From assembly GCA_955652715.1 (NCBI GenBank), contig CATPBS010000298.1, positions 1 through 10,258 of the forward strand: a stretch of 10,258 nt of DNA, given 5' to 3'. A program made the translations under genes and the position numbers. Position 1 is the stretch's first letter. Each line of letters starts with the position of its first letter. The notes beneath the pieces are model-generated. The model saw only the letters and a list, made by a program, of their open reading frames with translations. It did no database searches and was not told the origin of the DNA. Of this stretch, positions 1 to 7,075 are shown in pieces. Origin of the DNA: an uncultured Candidatus Udaeobacter sp. GTDB taxonomy: Bacteria > Verrucomicrobiota > Verrucomicrobiia > Chthoniobacterales > UBA10450.

Positions 1-941
1 ACCCACATGAAAATAAAAATCATGATGGCAACTTTTGGGAAGAAGACTGCGATGTTGATCAGGCCGAAGATCCATCCGTGCGAGCCGTCTGGGATTCCGG
101 GGAAATGCCAGCCCCCGAAAAACAATGTGACGATGACGGCCGACCCTGTGATCATCGCGGCGTATTCGCCCAGAAAATACAAAGCGAACTTCATGGAGCT
201 GTATTCGGTGTTGTAACCGCCGGCCAACTCCTGTTCAGCTTCCGGCAGGTCAAATGGGAGCCGGTTTGTCTCGGCAAAAATTGCGATCATAAACACGAGG
301 AACGAAATGATCATGGGAACGGCGAGCAGCCATTTCCACGGGTTCATCCAATCGCCGACAAACGGCGCAATGAACCAGCCGTGCTCAATCTGGTAACGCA
401 CCACGCTGGTCAGGCGTAAATTTCCGACCAGCAGAAAAACGGGAATCACCGCCAGCCCCAGCGAAAGTTCGTAGGAAAGCATTTGCGCACTGGAACGGAT
501 ACCGCCGAGGAATGGATATTTGGAATTCGATGCCCAACCGCCAATGACAATTCCGTAAACGCCAAGCGAGGCAATGGCGAACACGAAGAGAATTCCAATG
601 TTCACGTCGGCGATTACCATCGGAACACCGAACAGAGTGCTGCCGAATGGAACCACCGCGAAGGTGATAATGGCCGGCATTACAGCCAGACACGGCGCCA
701 GCCAGTAATAAAACGTGTTTACGTTGCCCGGCGTGAAATCTTCTTTCAGCAACAACTTGAACATATCCGCGATGGGCTGGAATAGACCGGCCGGCCCCAC
801 GCGATTTGGTCCCAGCCGATCCTGAATAAAAGCGCTTACGCGGCGCTCGGCGTAAACTGTGTAGGAAACCATGGGCAGAATCACCACAAAAAGAATGCCG
901 ACGATTTTCAGCAGTGACGTGATAACGAAGAAAGAATCCAT
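1..941 (-). CDS. nuoH: NADH-quinone oxidoreductase subunit H (partial, C-terminus beyond window)
   Basis: This is the membrane subunit of complex I that contacts the quinone chamber and couples quinone reduction to proton translocation. The reading frame from ATG at 941 stays open to the window edge, giving 313 full codons. About 30-40 residues of a usual 330-350 aa NuoH are missing. Visible family features are a first transmembrane helix (about 8-30), the loop ERRVSAFIQDRLGPNRVGP at 32-50, and the highly conserved acidic loop ETNRLPFDLPEAEQEL at 224-239, followed by GGYNTEYSSMKFALYFLGEY. Several further hydrophobic helices are evident. No Shine-Dalgarno sequence precedes the ATG. The frame upstream is open for 52 codons back to the nuoG stop, with a TTG as an alternative start, but residue 1 as chosen fits the family N-terminus. 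It follows nuoG in the same operon after a 156-bp gap. Confidence 0.96.
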   Translation of the reverse strand, partial: MDSFFVITSLLKIVGILFVVILPMVSYTVYAERRVSAFIQDRLGPNRVGPAGLFQPIADMFKLLLKEDFTPGNVNTFYYWLAPCLAVMPAIITFAVVPFGSTLFGVPMVIADVNIGILFVFAIASLGVYGIVIGGWASNSKYPFLGGIRSSAQMLSYELSLGLAVIPVFLLVGNLRLTSVVRYQIEHGWFIAPFVGDWMNPWKWLLAVPMIISFLVFMIAIFAETNRLPFDLPEAEQELAGGYNTEYSSMKFALYFLGEYAAMITGSAVIVTLFFGGWHFPGIPDGSHGWIFGLINIAVFFPKVAIMIFIFMW

Positions 942-1097
942 CTCGGCGCCGTGGGTTCTACTGTGTTGCAACAGCTGCGGATTTACAACGGCGCCTGTAG
1001 CTATAACAATGCACGTGCCAATTGTAACACACGCATGCTGCCTGTTCCGGTCAGTGGCATGTTGCCTCTTGCCAAAACGGCGGGCTGGAAGCCTGAG
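942..1097. other. nuoG-nuoH intergenic gap with a short direct repeat
   Basis: This 156-bp spacer is longer than the other gaps between consecutive nuo genes here. No convincing gene, promoter or terminator is visible. Read on the minus strand it is open in the nuoH frame, but the translation is basic, low in hydrophobicity and unlike either neighbour. It contains an 11-bp direct repeat with one mismatch (GCATGCTGCCT at 1033-1043 and GCATGTTGCCT at 1057-1067, plus strand), spaced 24 bp start to start. The significance of that repeat is unknown. Confidence 0.4.
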
Positions 1098-2840
1098 TTA
1101 GGATCGCGATCCTGGCCGGATGGAGCGGCGTCTCGCCTGGATGGCGACCGCTTGCTCGATCTTTTCGTCGTCGCTGGGATGCATCGGCGGCAATTCTTCC
1201 ATCTGTAGAATATGCACGCCGAGGTCGCCGATTTTGCTCAGACTTAACCCGGCGAATTTCGGGATGGTCTCGCCGATGCGACGAAAGACGTCATCAATGG
1301 ATAAAAGCGAGTCGCCCCCACCGACTGCCTGGAGCAAATCGCGCAAAATCTCCCAATCATCGCGCGCATTTCCTGGCGGGCGCACGGCGCGATTCAATCG
1401 TTGCAACCGGCCTTTGCCGTTCACCATTGAGCCGCGTTTTTCGGCAAAACCGCACGCGGGCAGAACAACGGTCGCTTTTTCGGTCGCCTCGTTGGACAAA
1501 ACATTCATCACGATGAATACAGGGAGCTGCGCGAGCTTTTGGACCGAGATGCCTAAATGCATCGTGTTTTCTTTAAAGACCGCCAGCGCCTTGATTTGAC
1601 CGGATTTCACCGCATCGGCGATTGCAAGCAGGTTCGCGCCCGGTTCAGATGTTGACCCAAGAATGAGTCGCGCGCCGTTGGTATTCGGGTTTCGATCTTC
1701 ACTCAACAAAATATCGTCACCGGGACCCCGCCGCGGAACGATGTCAATCATCTGCGCGCCTAACGACTTCGCCAATTGCAACGTAAGCCAAAGCTCCTCG
1801 TTAGTCATCCGGCCGGACGCGATGATGGCAATCTCAGGGCCAGCAAATTGTCTTAACTGGAGCGCGGCTTGGGCGATCGCGGTTGGCCAATCTGCTGGAA
1901 TCAGATTTCCTTGCGAACGAATCTGTGGCTCTAGCAGACGGTTTTCGGATTCGAGATAATTGAAGTTCAGCCTCCCGTAATCACACATCCAGGACGAATT
2001 CACGTGATCGTTTTCGCGAGGTGTTTGCCGGTAAATCACGTCCTCGCGCGAGGCGATGACAGTGTTGCAGCCGGTCGCGCAACTTGTGCAGATGCTTTTA
2101 GTCTCCTTCAGAAACCAGACGCGCATCTTGAAGCGAAAATCTGTCGACGTGAGCGCGCCGACCGGGCAGATATCGACGGTGTTTAGAGAGTAATTGTTCT
2201 CGAGCAGCTTCCCCGGGTGCGCAGTCAGCACGGTGTAACTGCCGCGATCGACGAACCCGAGAACGTCGTCGTGTGCGATTTCCTGGCAAAAACGAATGCA
2301 CCGCGAGCACAGGATGCAACGCTCGTCATCGAGCGTAACCCGGGGACCAATCAGCACATTTTTCGGTTTTTTGACTTTGTTCTCGAGGAAGCGCGACTTG
2401 GAATCGCCGTAATCGACGCTGAATTCCTGCAAACGGCATTCGCCCGCCTGATCGCAAATCGGGCAATCGAGCGGATGATTGATGAGGAGAAATTCCATCA
2501 CGCCGCGCTGACATTCCTTCACCAGCGGCGAATTAGTGCGAATGCCCATGCCTTCAGCGATATCCTGAGCGCAGGAAATTTGCGGCCGCGGCATCCAGTT
2601 GATGATCGGTTTATCATCGGCGCCGAGCTCCGGCTTGCGATCGGGGCCGAGCCTGGGGAAGCCCATTTCGATCAAACACATCCGGCAATTTCCGGGTGAA
2701 CTAAGCTTCTTGTGATAACAATAGCGCGGCACATAACTCCCGGCCTGCTCGCATGCCTCGATCACGCGGGTGCCCTTGGGGAATTGATGCCAGACGCCAT
2801 CGATCTGGACGTTGAAGATTGGCACGCTCGGCTCAGGCAT
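1098..2840 (-). CDS. nuoG: NADH-quinone oxidoreductase subunit G, compact form
   Basis: This peripheral-arm subunit carries the electron wire of complex I. The 580 residues include the N-terminal ferredoxin-type domain with [2Fe-2S] ligands C41, C52, C55 and C90. Next is the His-Cys [4Fe-4S] site H122, C126, C129, C135 within HPLDCPICDQAGEC. A further [4Fe-4S] site follows (C175, C178, C181, with C225 in the DICPVGAL motif). A C-x2-C-x3-C-x27-C set (C251, C254, C258, C286) matches the off-pathway N7 cluster motif of bacterial NuoG. The remaining roughly 290 residues are a shortened molybdopterin-oxidoreductase-like domain. Total length is well below E. coli NuoG (about 900) and Thermus Nqo3 (about 780). 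No frameshift is evident and the frame ends in TAA. The ATG at 2840 lacks a Shine-Dalgarno site. Upstream, a GxxExxY gene separates it from nuoEF. Confidence 0.96.
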   Translation of the reverse strand: MPEPSVPIFNVQIDGVWHQFPKGTRVIEACEQAGSYVPRYCYHKKLSSPGNCRMCLIEMGFPRLGPDRKPELGADDKPIINWMPRPQISCAQDIAEGMGIRTNSPLVKECQRGVMEFLLINHPLDCPICDQAGECRLQEFSVDYGDSKSRFLENKVKKPKNVLIGPRVTLDDERCILCSRCIRFCQEIAHDDVLGFVDRGSYTVLTAHPGKLLENNYSLNTVDICPVGALTSTDFRFKMRVWFLKETKSICTSCATGCNTVIASREDVIYRQTPRENDHVNSSWMCDYGRLNFNYLESENRLLEPQIRSQGNLIPADWPTAIAQAALQLRQFAGPEIAIIASGRMTNEELWLTLQLAKSLGAQMIDIVPRRGPGDDILLSEDRNPNTNGARLILGSTSEPGANLLAIADAVKSGQIKALAVFKENTMHLGISVQKLAQLPVFIVMNVLSNEATEKATVVLPACGFAEKRGSMVNGKGRLQRLNRAVRPPGNARDDWEILRDLLQAVGGGDSLLSIDDVFRRIGETIPKFAGLSLSKIGDLGVHILQMEELPPMHPSDDEKIEQAVAIQARRRSIRPGSRS

Positions 2841-2866
2841 AGCTAAGGGAAGCAGGAATCATTAAC

Positions 2867-2896
2867 GAATCAGGAAAGCAGGAACGCAGGAAATTC
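2867..2896. repeat. Left arm of inverted repeat flanking the GxxExxY gene
   Basis: On the plus strand this arm is GAATC followed by three octamer units: CAGGAAAG (2871-2878), CAGGAACG (2879-2886) and CAGGAAAT (2887-2894). It matches the reverse complement of the right arm (3296-3327) at 26 of 27 positions counted from its outer GAATC end. Its inner end overlaps the GxxExxY stop codon (2895-2897). A further GCAGGAA lies just outside at 2852-2858. Confidence 0.85.
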
Positions 2897-3329
2897 ATTT
2901 AGAAAACTCGACGGTGCCGTCCGAGCTCGGACGCTCGCGGCAAAAGCGCTTAATGGTTAAAGGAGCCGTCGCGAAGTTAAAAAGCAGCCCGTCGTGGAGA
3001 TTTGTCGCTTTAAGGTAGCTGCGCCCTATTGCGAAATGAATGTCCTCCAATTCGCTGACAGCCTTTAGTTCAACAACAATTTTTCCTTCAACGAGGAAGT
3101 CCAAACGGTGCTCGCCGATCTGGTGATCGCGGTAAAAGAGAGGCACCGGATACTCCCGGATGAACTGAATTCCGCTCAGCGCAAATTCAACTGCAAGTGC
3201 TTCTTCGTATATTGATTCAAGGAAACCGGGCCCTAGTTCGCGATGCACGCGAATCGCAGCGGCGATAATCTGCTGCGTGATTTCGGAATCTCTGAGAATC
3301 TTTCCTGCTTTCCTGCTTTCCTGATTCAT
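2895..3329 (-). CDS. GxxExxY family protein (PD-(D/E)XK nuclease-like fold)
   Basis: The 144-residue protein carries the family's name motif as G35-F-L-E38-S-I-Y41, preceded by a helix with IRVHRELGPG. It also has a nuclease-superfamily-like core with D77 in RLDFLVEG and E87-x-K89 in VVELKAV, then the conserved YLKAT and GLLFNF segments and a final IKRF strand. The cellular function of this family is not established; nuclease activity is only inferred from the fold. The start ATG at 3329 lies 3 bp beyond the nuoEF stop, with no Shine-Dalgarno, so translational coupling is likely. Residues 2-11 (NQESRKAGKI) are encoded by the octamer repeat arm rather than family sequence. Its TGA overlaps the opposite arm. 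It has no known role in complex I, and its position looks like an insertion. Confidence 0.88.
   Translation of the reverse strand: MNQESRKAGKILRDSEITQQIIAAAIRVHRELGPGFLESIYEEALAVEFALSGIQFIREYPVPLFYRDHQIGEHRLDFLVEGKIVVELKAVSELEDIHFAIGRSYLKATNLHDGLLFNFATAPLTIKRFCRERPSSDGTVEFSK
3296..3327. repeat. Right arm of inverted repeat, three perfect octamers
   Basis: On the plus strand the unit CTTTCCTG repeats three times without error (3300-3323), flanked by GAATC (3296-3300) and GATTC (3323-3327). It is the inverted partner of 2867-2896. It encodes the N-terminal residues of the GxxExxY protein, directly after its ATG. Confidence 0.88.
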
Positions 3330-3332
3330 ATT

Positions 3333-5354
3333 CTAGATCGTCCCTTTCGCACCCGCTTTTTCCCACCCCGGATCGTGCGCCATGGGGACAGTGGGAATCG
3401 ACTCCTCCTCAATCAGCTCTTCCGACGTGTATTCAGGCGGAAGGGGTGGGGGAACCGGTTTCCGGGCGCGGGCCGCAAATTCCTCAGGAAATTTTTGGAC
3501 AAAACTTTGCGTCGGCCACGGGCATTCTTCGCCAAATGCGCAAATGGTACGCCCGGCGATGTTGTCGCCAATGGTTTTGAGCGTTTTCGGGTCTTCCACA
3601 ACTCCGCCGCCACGCAACATGCGGTCGGTGATTTTCTTCATCCAAAGCGAGCCTTCCCGGCAGGGTGTACATTGGCCGCAGCTCTCGTGCGCGTAGAACT
3701 CGTTGATATTGTTTAATACCCAGACCACGTCCCGGGAATCGTCCAACACGATCACGCCGCCGGAACCGGCCATCGAACCTGCCGCAGTCAGTGAGTCAAA
3801 GTCCATTGGGATTTCGTCGATCGACATCTCCCGCTCAATTGTCGATCCGTCGGCTTGTCTTTGCTTGAGCTTAAATCGTTCATCGGCGCGCAAAACTTTC
3901 GCGGAGCTTCCACCAGGGATGACCGCCTTTAGTTTTCGGCCAGGTCTTAACCCGCCGGCCATTTCGTAGATCAACTGGCCCATCGTTACCGCGCCGACTT
4001 CGATTTCTAAGTAGCCCGGTCGCTGAACGTCACCGCTTACACAGACAATGCGCGTTCCCGTGTTGTTAGGTCGGCCAAGACGCGAATATTCCGTGCCGCC
4101 CATCGCAATGATGTGTTTTATGTGGCAGAGCGTTTCGACGTTGTTGACGATGGTTGGGCACATGTAGAGGCCGAGCACTGCTGGAAAGTAAGGTGGCTTG
4201 ATTCGAGGATAACCGCGCTTCCCTTCCAGCGATTCGATGAGGCCCGTTTCTTCTCCGCAAATGTAAGCGCCCGCGCCCCGATGAATGTAAATCTCTGCGT
4301 CGAATCCGGAGCCGAGAATGTTTTTCCCAAGGAAATTGCGTGCGCGCGCTTCTTCGATTGCGCGTTCGAGAATCTTCGCGCCTTCCGGGAATTCGCCTCG
4401 TATGTAGATGTAAGCCGTGCGCGCGTTGAGCGCGTAACACGAGATCAGAATTCCCTCAAGTAATTGATGTGGATCGCGGTGGATGATGTAACGATCCTTG
4501 AATGTGCCCGGCTCCGATTCGTCTGCGTTGCAGATCAGATAGACGGGCCGTTTTTCGTCGGGTTTAATGAAGCTCCATTTCAAGCCGCAGGAGAACCCGG
4601 CCCCACCGCGGCCGCGCAGGCCGGAGTTTTTGACTTTGTTGATGATGTCACTGCGCGACATGGTTAGCGCTTGCTTCAATTGCTCGTAACCGCCATCGCG
4701 CAGGTAACAGTCGATATCCGTTGTCCAATCTGAGCGTCCGATATTTTTGAAAATTAATCGATGTTCGAGAGGGTGGGGCGGTGGCCAAGGAGCGGCGGTC
4801 TCCAGTCCGCCGTTCCCCGGTGGGCGGTCTGGAGGCCGCCCTTCCTTGATCAGGCTGGCCGCAGAATTCGGATCGACGTTCTCGTGTAGTTCCTCGCCAA
4901 TCATACACACCGGCGCGGTACCGCAGCTTGCCAGGCATTCGACAAATTCGACACTGTAATTACCGTCGGCGCTGACCGTAATGGGATTGTGCATTCCCTC
5001 GCCGTCAGGCGGGCGTTGGATACCAAAAGTCGCGCACAATTTTTCCATCAGCTCAAAACCGCCGGCCATCGCGCAACTAAGTGTGCGGCAGACGCGGATG
5101 TGGGTTTTGCCCGGCGGCTGCTGTCGAAACATTGGATAGAAGGTGACCAGCTCGAGAATATTGATCGGTTGCAAGCCGAGCTTTTCCGCGATCCACATTA
5201 CGGCCTCGTCGCTGATGAATCCGAAGTGTTCCTGCCAAAGATGCAACAGCGGCATGGCCGCGCTTCTTCGGTGATCGCTCGGATAGCGCGCGATCGCCTC
5301 ATCCATTTTGCGCTCCAGCTCGGCGGGAATGCGTATGCTCGTCGAGTCTGTCAC
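3333..5354 (-). CDS. nuoEF: NADH-quinone oxidoreductase subunits E and F fused
   Basis: This single 673-residue frame combines the NADH dehydrogenase tip of complex I. Residues 1 to about 169 are NuoE, with [2Fe-2S] ligands C89, C94, C140 and C144. Residues from about 198 are NuoF. It has the FMN-binding GRGGAGFSCGLKW (248-260), the NADH-site NADESEPGTFKDR (276-288), GAGAYICGEETGLIESLEGKRG (360-381), and [4Fe-4S] ligands C559, C562, C565 and C605. The proline- and glycine-rich linker (170-197) is largely encoded by a hairpin-forming DNA repeat (4787-4847). A proline-rich then acidic tail of about 40 residues (630-673) extends past the usual NuoF end. The start is GTG at 5354, chosen because NuoE similarity begins just after it; the next ATG (M17) would cut into the NuoE N-terminus. 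No Shine-Dalgarno is obvious. It begins 26 bp after the BamE-like gene. Confidence 0.95.
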   Translation of the reverse strand: MTDSTSIRIPAELERKMDEAIARYPSDHRRSAAMPLLHLWQEHFGFISDEAVMWIAEKLGLQPINILELVTFYPMFRQQPPGKTHIRVCRTLSCAMAGGFELMEKLCATFGIQRPPDGEGMHNPITVSADGNYSVEFVECLASCGTAPVCMIGEELHENVDPNSAASLIKEGRPPDRPPGNGGLETAAPWPPPHPLEHRLIFKNIGRSDWTTDIDCYLRDGGYEQLKQALTMSRSDIINKVKNSGLRGRGGAGFSCGLKWSFIKPDEKRPVYLICNADESEPGTFKDRYIIHRDPHQLLEGILISCYALNARTAYIYIRGEFPEGAKILERAIEEARARNFLGKNILGSGFDAEIYIHRGAGAYICGEETGLIESLEGKRGYPRIKPPYFPAVLGLYMCPTIVNNVETLCHIKHIIAMGGTEYSRLGRPNNTGTRIVCVSGDVQRPGYLEIEVGAVTMGQLIYEMAGGLRPGRKLKAVIPGGSSAKVLRADERFKLKQRQADGSTIEREMSIDEIPMDFDSLTAAGSMAGSGGVIVLDDSRDVVWVLNNINEFYAHESCGQCTPCREGSLWMKKITDRMLRGGGVVEDPKTLKTIGDNIAGRTICAFGEECPWPTQSFVQKFPEEFAARARKPVPPPLPPEYTSEELIEEESIPTVPMAHDPGWEKAGAKGTI
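4787..4847. repeat. In-frame palindromic repeat at the NuoE/NuoF junction
   Basis: Two 25-bp arms (4787-4811 and 4823-4847) are reverse complements at 21 of 25 positions around an 11-bp loop. Each arm contains an 18-bp GC-rich core (GGCGGTCTCCAGTCCGCC at 4794-4811 and GGCGGTCTGGAGGCCGCC at 4823-4840) that is itself nearly palindromic. It would fold into a strong hairpin in DNA or mRNA. It encodes residues about 170-190 of the fused protein, exactly between the two subunits. I believe similar GGCGGTCT...CCGCC repeats occur dispersed in related genomes, but this cannot be checked here. Confidence 0.75.
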
Positions 5355-5380
5355 GTGCGAGAGAAATCCGCTCCAGCAGA

Positions 5381-5680
5381 TTAATCGGACAACGTGCTGT
5401 CTTTCGACTGCACTTTGTCGTCCTTGAATACGATCGTGACGGTGTCTTTGCCCTGCCGGTAAACGTACGTTGTTTTTTTCATGATCACGAAATCTTCAGT
5501 CGTAAGTGAACTCGGCGGCCCCAGAATCGATTCCACCTGCTTTTTCGACATTCCTTCCGTTACCAGATCGACATTCTCCTTTGTAATGCGTTTGCCGGAA
5601 CAGGAAACTCCGAGCACGAGCAGGAGCACCAGCGCAAATCTCGAGACCGATCGCAAGATTGACATGGTTATCTGTCGCAT
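5381..5680 (-). CDS. Small BamE/SmpA-OmlA-like lipoprotein
   Basis: The 99-residue protein has a basic N-terminus, a hydrophobic stretch (about 15-25) and a lipobox-compatible LGVSC ending at C27, so it is probably a lipoprotein. The mature part contains EGMSKKQVESILGPPSSL, the hallmark of the SmpA/OmlA (BamE) fold, followed by a short beta-rich segment ending in VFKDDKV. E. coli BamE is an accessory part of the outer-membrane beta-barrel assembly machine; whether this protein does that job is not known. ATG at 5680 overlaps the end of nuoD by 13 bp. An alternative ATG at 5665 (residue 6) starts 2 bp after the nuoD stop and keeps the whole signal peptide. Either way it is tightly coupled to nuoD. 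Its position between nuoD and nuoEF is unusual. Confidence 0.82.
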   Translation of the reverse strand: MRQITMSILRSVSRFALVLLLVLGVSCSGKRITKENVDLVTEGMSKKQVESILGPPSSLTTEDFVIMKKTTYVYRQGKDTVTIVFKDDKVQSKDSTLSD

Positions 5681-6927
5681 TCGCCCATAACGAAGTCCAG
5701 ACTACCCAGCACCGCCGGCACATCACTCACCATGCAGCCTGGCAAAAGCTCGGGCAGGATACTGAGGTTCACAAACGACGGCGCTCGAATTTTCAACCGA
5801 TACGGCACGCCGCCGCCTCTGCTGTTAATGTAAAAGCCAAGCTCGCCTTTGGGATTTTCGGCTGCGAAATAGACTTCGCCAGGTGGCGCATCGAGCCCCT
5901 CGGTCACCACGATGAAATGATGGATCAATTCCTCCATCTTTGTCATCACCCGCGATTTTGGCGGCGTCATGTTCTTCCAATCCGCAACATTAATTGGTCC
6001 GGTGGGAAGTTTATTGATCACCTGCCGCAGGATTCGGACGCTTTGGCGGATTTCCTCGAGCCGCACCAGATAACGGTCATAACAATCACCCGCGCTGCCG
6101 ATCACTACGTCGAAATCGTAATTGTCGTAATCGAGATACGGATGTTTGCGCCGCAAATCGTGATCGATCCCGCTCCCGCGCAGGTTAGGGCCGGAGAGCG
6201 CGTAGGCAATCGCGCGATTCTTCGAGATAACGCCGACGTCTTTGGTCCGATCGACAAAAATTTTGTTCCGGGTCAACAACCTGTCGCACTCATTCAGGCT
6301 CGGCTCGAAATCGTCCAGGAATTTTTTCAGTTGCGGAATGAAGCGCTCAGGCAGATCGCGGATTTGCCCGCCCACGCGCGTATAGGAGGTGGTGAAACGC
6401 GCCCCGGTTAACAGCTCGAAAAGGTCATAAAGTTTTTCGCGCTCGGTAAATGTGTACAGGAAGACCGTCATCGCGCCGAGATCGAGCGCAATGGCGCCAA
6501 GACCCAGCAGATGCGAAGAGATGCGGGACGTTTCGCAGCACATGGTACGGATCGCTTTTCCACGCGGTGGAATGTCCCAGCCCATCAATTTTTCAACAGC
6601 GAGCGCGTAAGCGACATTATTTGAAAGCGGCGCGAGATAATCGAGCCGGTCGGTGTACGGCACGAATTGGTTGTATTGCATGTTCTCGGCGATTTTCTCG
6701 TCGCCGCGATGGAGAAAGCCGATGTCCGGTGTGGCTTTGGTAATGATCTCGCCGTCCAGTTCGAGCACGAGCCGCAAAACGCCATGCGTGGCCGGATGCG
6801 ACGGCCCCATGTTGAGCACCATTTTCTCGCCGATGTCATCGTCATCAGGTTGTCGCAGCACCGCATCGGCTGCGGCCACTCGCTTGACCGGGTCGGGTGA
6901 TTCGATCTCGCGCGTCGTGAAGGGCAT
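5668..6927 (-). CDS. nuoD: NADH-quinone oxidoreductase subunit D
   Basis: This 49-kDa-type core subunit forms the quinone-binding site of complex I together with NuoB. The 419 residues include GPSHPATHGVLR (41-52) and LHRGDEK (72-78, the family signature). YTDRLDY (91-97) follows, and the C-terminus RAPSFVNLSILPEL...SLDFVMGECDR is typical. By spacing, H48 and Y97 correspond to the quinone-contacting His59 and Tyr108 of the bovine protein, so the site looks intact. About 35 residues precede the conserved core. The ATG at 6927 is not preceded by a Shine-Dalgarno; an array of 8-bp A/T-rich repeats lies immediately upstream instead. It is the first gene of the minus-strand operon in this window. 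nuoC is not fused to it and not adjacent. Confidence 0.97.
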   Translation of the reverse strand: MPFTTREIESPDPVKRVAAADAVLRQPDDDDIGEKMVLNMGPSHPATHGVLRLVLELDGEIITKATPDIGFLHRGDEKIAENMQYNQFVPYTDRLDYLAPLSNNVAYALAVEKLMGWDIPPRGKAIRTMCCETSRISSHLLGLGAIALDLGAMTVFLYTFTEREKLYDLFELLTGARFTTSYTRVGGQIRDLPERFIPQLKKFLDDFEPSLNECDRLLTRNKIFVDRTKDVGVISKNRAIAYALSGPNLRGSGIDHDLRRKHPYLDYDNYDFDVVIGSAGDCYDRYLVRLEEIRQSVRILRQVINKLPTGPINVADWKNMTPPKSRVMTKMEELIHHFIVVTEGLDAPPGEVYFAAENPKGELGFYINSRGGGVPYRLKIRAPSFVNLSILPELLPGCMVSDVPAVLGSLDFVMGECDR

Positions 6928-7075
6928 GGGTAAAGTTAAAAAGTTAAAAGGGTTACAACGTTAAAGGATTTACGCTGGCGAGTGAACCACCGCGTGCAAG
7001 CGATTTTGGCGGCCTCTGCTCCCCAAAACAAAACCACTCGCAAGCTTCATCCGCTCGCGTTAACTACACGATGCT
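6928..7075. promoter_or_regulatory. Divergent nuoD/fabD intergenic region
   Basis: This 148-bp region separates two divergently transcribed units, so it should hold promoters for both. On the minus strand a weak sigma70-like pair can be proposed: TTCACT, 17 bp, then TAACGT, ending about 30 bp before the nuoD ATG. I see no good match for fabD. No operator or riboswitch is recognisable. The placement is by logic of gene orientation; the motif match is weak. Confidence 0.4.
6933..6965. repeat. 8-bp tandem array before nuoD
   Basis: On the plus strand AAGTTAAA occurs twice in tandem (6933-6948). It is followed by a degenerate unit AGGGTTACA (6949-6957) and another near-copy ACGTTAAA (6958-6965). 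The array ends 5 bp from the nuoD start codon, where a ribosome binding site would normally be. The same unit length is seen at 3300-3323 and 8738-8769. Confidence 0.6.

Larger units (their letters stand above)
2867..3327 (-). mobile_element. Candidate GxxExxY cassette bounded by inverted octamer repeats
   Basis: The 461-bp unit consists of near-identical inverted repeats (2867-2896 and 3296-3327) enclosing almost exactly one open reading frame. It sits between nuoEF and nuoG, which are normally adjacent, so an insertion into the operon is likely. No transposase, integrase or target-site duplication is visible, so a mobile nature is inferred from architecture only. The inserted gene points the same way as the operon and starts 3 bp after the nuoEF stop, which would let transcription continue into nuoG. 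Confidence 0.45.

Noticed and set aside
942..1100. nuoG and nuoH as one gene split by a premature stop (the frame between them is open)
   Set aside because: The 52 intervening codons resemble neither protein, nuoH has a good family N-terminus at 941, and NuoG-NuoH fusions make no topological sense.
2217..2699. A 160-codon plus-strand frame opposite nuoG, and similar ones at 1120-1599 and 1663-1959
   Set aside because: All are shadows of the iron-sulfur-ligand-bearing nuoG frame and show no recognisable domains.
3300..3323. CRISPR-like repeats
   Set aside because: The units are only 8 bp, contiguous without spacers, and no cas genes are present.
5659..6411. A 250-codon plus-strand open frame opposite nuoD
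   Set aside because: It is antisense to a well-supported nuoD with all core motifs, has no family character of its own, and is explained by high GC and codon bias.
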